From Papaver somniferum (taxonomy: Eukaryota; Streptophyta; Magnoliopsida; Ranunculales; Papaveraceae), in NCBI RefSeq assembly GCF_003573695.1, contig NC_039363.1, positions 150,506,826 through 150,570,825 of the forward strand: DNA of 64,000 bases. Direction: 5' to 3'. Below the pieces are notes generated by a model. That model was not told the DNA's origin. It ran no database searches and saw only the letters and a program-made list of their open reading frames with translations. Numbering within the stretch: position 1 is the first letter of the stretch; every line of letters starts with the position of its first letter. Position numbers and translations under genes: made by a program. This document shows positions 60,620-64,000 of this stretch, one piece after another.

Positions 60620-61289
60620 TGTTGATGGTGGTTTTTAGTTCAGGGCTAAAATCGTAAAACCCTATATTTATGTGTCTTCGTTCTGTAAAAAAGTATAGCC
60701 ATTTAAAGCTGATGAGTGCCTATGCCCCTCTGTTTATATATATACTGAGTGATTCGGTATCTCTATATACGAAATTTATTAGAATAATATTGGTGCATGT
60801 TGCAACAATCCCAAGTATTCTGTAAATTTATAGAGCTCCTAGTTGCAATATTCATTAATGCGGAGCCTGCTGAATATTTTTTTTATGTTGTGTTCCTAGC
60901 TGAACTCTTAATACTGACATTATATGAAGTTTAATGTTTATTCTTAGCTGAGTAACATCAATCTCCCGAAGTGTCTGAATTAAGATGTGCATGAATATAC
61001 CTAATCAGAATCACGCAAGCTGCGCCACTCGTAAAACTGAAAAATTAATAATTTTGTACCAATGTGCAAAATTCACAAAAATTGATTAATTTTGTGTCAA
61101 CTCACAAAATTCAATTTTTTAACCTAATTTTGTGTCGATTCACAAAATTTGATTTTTTCCCTAAAAACAGAGCATGCACGATATCTTAATCCCTATTGGT
61201 CGAGATTAAACCTAAGCAAGCTAGGAAACCGGCCCATAATAGAGCCAATAAGAGTAAAACTCTAATAAAAGTGGAATAAATAAATATAT
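60620..61289 (+). repeat. Tat-LTR-like start and a palindromic segment
   Basis: Begins TGTTGATGGTGGTTTTTAG, the complement of the end of LTR C, so it is an LTR-edge fragment of that family in the opposite orientation. At 61,042-61,160, three repeats of ATTTTGTG-x6-CACAAAAT form small hairpins. The rest holds nothing recognisable. Confidence 0.4.
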
Positions 61290-62340
61290 AGAACCTTGAC
61301 AGATCTAGTTTGTTTATTATGTAGTCCTTATCTTCTAATATAAGGTCACTCAAACTAGTTCAATGATCAATGATTTTAGTTCTTCTTTATTGCATCTAGA
61401 TCTGAAGATATTACTTTGACCATCCATTGTTAACAGACTCCATTCTGTATGTGATCGATCATTAGTGGAATCAAGTTGTTTGTGCAAGTACTTTGAAGAT
61501 TGAGGACTAAAAGATTTCTTTTTGGTATTCTGATCTTTTTGATAACTTCTTGCGCACTTGATTGTATGGGATCCAACAAGTTTGTTTGTCTCGTATAGAC
61601 CTTTTAAGCTTGTTGTATTGATCGACAATCTATTTATGTGTGTTTCTCTTTAAGATCTACTTTGATAGTTTGTAAACTAAGATTGTTTACTTTGGTAATG
61701 TTGATCTTAGTTGATCTAATCAATGCAAAAGAGTTTATTGATTAAACGGAAAAACCTTTGTACTCAACTATATCTGTGATTTATTTCCTGAGATTAATAG
61801 TTACTGAAACAAATTAGTCATTTGTTATTTCAGATTACGGTCTAAAGGAGTTGAATAATTAAAGTCTTCACATCAGGTGAAGCGACCAAAGATTCACGTG
61901 CGTAGACCAGATTAGTTACAAGCACAAGAATACTGAAGGAATTAAGTAACTTAGAGTTAGTTTACTTGGACTAAACTGTACGAAGTTGTAGTAGTCTTTG
62001 TATAACGGCTTAGTTGTGAGAGTATACAAAACTGGATTAGGTCCCGAGGTTCTTTTATCGTAGTTTTCATCGTTAACAAAATCATGTGTACTGTGTGATT
62101 TATTTTACTTTCGTGTTATATTGCTTTGTATTTATAATTAATGTAAACACACTTGTACGTTAATTAAACACTTGGTTTGATCTCATGGTTTGGTTCGGAT
62201 TCGAACTTATGCTATATACCAAGTATACATCTTAATCTCCTTGACATTTCCCGTCTGTATTAGATTACACAAAGTGTATCTTGCATAAGTTGATATTGAA
62301 AATATTATGGTGTACTTGGTACCCTAGACCTTTCAGAAAT
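61290..62340 (+). repeat. Decayed copia-type LTR remnant
   Basis: The right part (about 62,027-62,150) closely parallels the LTRs of elements A and D (CTGGATTAGGTCCCGAGG, then CGTTAACAAAATCA, then GTGTACTGTGTGATTTATTT). The left part is only loosely alike. No matching partner LTR is in the window. Confidence 0.45.
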
Positions 62341-62385
62341 TACGAATTCCTAGATGTATATAAATTACTTAAGGTTAGGAACAGA

Positions 62386-64000
62386 TGTTGATGGTGGATT
62401 TTCGACAAGGGATAATATCGTAAAATCATGATACTGCATGTTTCTAACCCGGCTTCAGGAACGCATGTGAAGATTCATATTTTACTATCCGTGAATCGTT
62501 TCACGATCTCTGACTAAATGAATATTCTTTTCAGAGATATGATGAATATGTTCCTCGAAAGGCCTCCCAGGCTAAGCGTTCGATGCTTCACACATTTCAT
62601 CATCACCTCTCCGTAGAATCTTAATGATTGGGAGGTTCCCTAGACATAATGTTTGTTAGAGAGCTTAACGCCTTCAGGACGCCGCGCTGCACGCTGTTCC
62701 CTGACTACATAGAGAGACCCACCTCTATATAAAAGCTTAATGATTGGGCGGTTCCCTAGACATAATGTTTGTTAGAGAGCTTAACGCCTTCAGGACGTAA
62801 CACCGTTCGTTGTTCCCTGACTATACACCCCTCAGAGCGAGTATGATGCTTCAACTATCTCATATCTCGATTATACAAATAGATTAATTCTAGTTTCATT
62901 CACAAACTGAATTCCTAGAAAATAACCTAATCTATCTCATTACTCCGTTTCATGGATTCTCGACTGAATTACATGAATTAGTAATAGATAATCACTATCC
63001 GGGCATCTGGTCCACCACCGAGTAAGCCCCAAGAAAATGGTGCAAGTGTACTTGACAATAGTGCACAAACGAGCACCCGAACGCACGAAGGAACGTTCGA
63101 AAATATGGATAAACGAGGAACTTACGAAGAAAATAATATCAAATAAAATAAACAAGAGGCGTGGGACCGGGCCCACCGGCCGGCCGGTCATGCCACCGTG
63201 GTCGATCCCCCTCTCCCATTATTTTATTTATTTATTTTAATTTGTTTCCATCATCTTATGGAAACTCCTTCATTTGAGCAAACTCCCTCGTTTGAGCGAA
63301 ACTCTTAGTTTTTCCATACTTTCATCGAACAAAAATAAGGAAAGGTATCACGGGAACGGGCCACCTAGCCGGCTGGCCATGCCCTATACGCGGACGGTCC
63401 CACATCTCACAATCCCTTATTTTTTCATATTATTATTTCCATCATCTCATGGGACTCCGTCGTTTGAGCGAAATCTCTAGTTTGCAATATTTTGTCAAAT
63501 ATTGCTCAAACCATGAAAAAAGCTAAAAGCGAAATGGTCACTTAACCGATTAGGATACTCAGTCAAATGTTAAAATATTATTATTCTAATGTTCTCAAAA
63601 TATTGTTCGCACGAGCAAAGTTCTACTTGCTCATTCGAGCAAAATCGAGAATTTCAGTCAAGATCAAACTCTTCTGAAAATCCAAAATAATGCTCAATCG
63701 TGCACCAGAAAATACCAAAACTCTCAGGACTGAGACACGAACACTTTGGTGACACTAAAATGCTACCTTGTCCGACCAAGGCCGTCCGTAAGGCTTGCAA
63801 GGAGCCGGTCCCACACATCTTCATAATTTTGACCTTATTTGCTATCAATTGTTCGTATTGGGTCCAAAATCTCTTCAACCAACTTTAGATTTTCTCAATT
63901 GACCGTCATTTGGTCCCACGACCATCAAGTTCCGGTACCATGACCCCTTGGTCGGTCCCTCATCTCTCCATAACTAGGTTTTATTACCTGACGCTCGCAC
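62386..64000 (+). mobile_element. Tat/Ogre-like LTR, truncated by the window edge
   Basis: Starts TGTTGATGGTGG and is long, with GC-rich blocks such as GGGCCCACCGGCCGGCCGGT (63,167) and a related block near 63,358. A 116-bp tandem duplication (62621-62736, 62737 to about 62,830) contains a TATATAAAA box at 62,726-62,734, a likely LTR promoter. No coding region is reached before the window ends. Confidence 0.45.
62621..62830. repeat. 116-bp tandem duplication in a Tat-like LTR
   Basis: Two copies starting TTAATGATTGGG, each including CCTAGACATAATGTTTGTTA and a CTTCAGGACG block; the second copy is slightly shorter and diverged. Confidence 0.8.

Noticed and set aside
63037..63480. Short frames at the right edge
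   Set aside because: They lie in the GC-rich blocks of a Tat-like LTR and repeat with those blocks.

Overview
The window is plant nuclear DNA, almost certainly from a eudicot. Its genes have short exons with GT-AG introns, and its protein families are plant-specific: FRIGIDA-like, L-type lectin receptor kinase, AVT6-type amino-acid transporter and plant mobile domain. Long LTR retrotransposons, MITEs and MULE-like elements make up most of the rest. The style suggests a large, repeat-rich genome (Papaveraceae or another early-diverging eudicot is a guess, untested). No tRNA, rRNA, CRISPR array or bacterial operon was seen.

Gene-rich left part (1-22,300). Two paralogous six-exon genes (2,443-5,813 and 11,599-15,164) each encode an N-terminal C4HC3 PHD-type zinc finger, a coiled coil and a FRIGIDA-like domain. 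Extra PHD exon pairs lie before the first gene (1,243-1,619, all zinc ligands intact) and just after it (6,049-6,385, decayed), so this is a local PHD/FRIGIDA-like duplication cluster. Small DNA transposons separate the two genes: a TAA-flanked MITE, a mariner-like inverted dimer, a 129-bp MITE and a 1.34-kb TIR element. An intronless AVT6-like transporter follows (16,750-18,222, +). Then comes a class VIII-like lectin receptor kinase on the minus strand (19,902-22,010), broken by two frameshifts and a 37-bp poly-C run.

Repeat-dominated right part (22,300-64,000). A second, inverted copy of the 1.3-kb TIR element and an 818-bp MULE-type MITE lead into a multi-level nest. Element A (25,708-59,963, +) is a copia-like LTR element with gag remnants and no pol. 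Its internal region holds a 5.27-kb TIR element, which itself holds two non-LTR insertions with clean target-site duplications and a Helitron-like 3' end. Its 3' LTR is split by element C (37,809-58,374, minus). C is a long-LTR, Tat-like element with no gag-pol visible but a plant-mobile-domain gene antisense to the element. C is in turn interrupted by element D (43,397-54,217, +), a partial tandem of a gag-only copia relative of A. The right edge has a palindrome-rich repeat, a decayed copia LTR and the beginning of a Tat-type LTR that runs off the window.

The most biologically interesting items are the PHD-FRIGIDA-like fusion genes and the antisense plant-mobile-domain gene in an element without pol.
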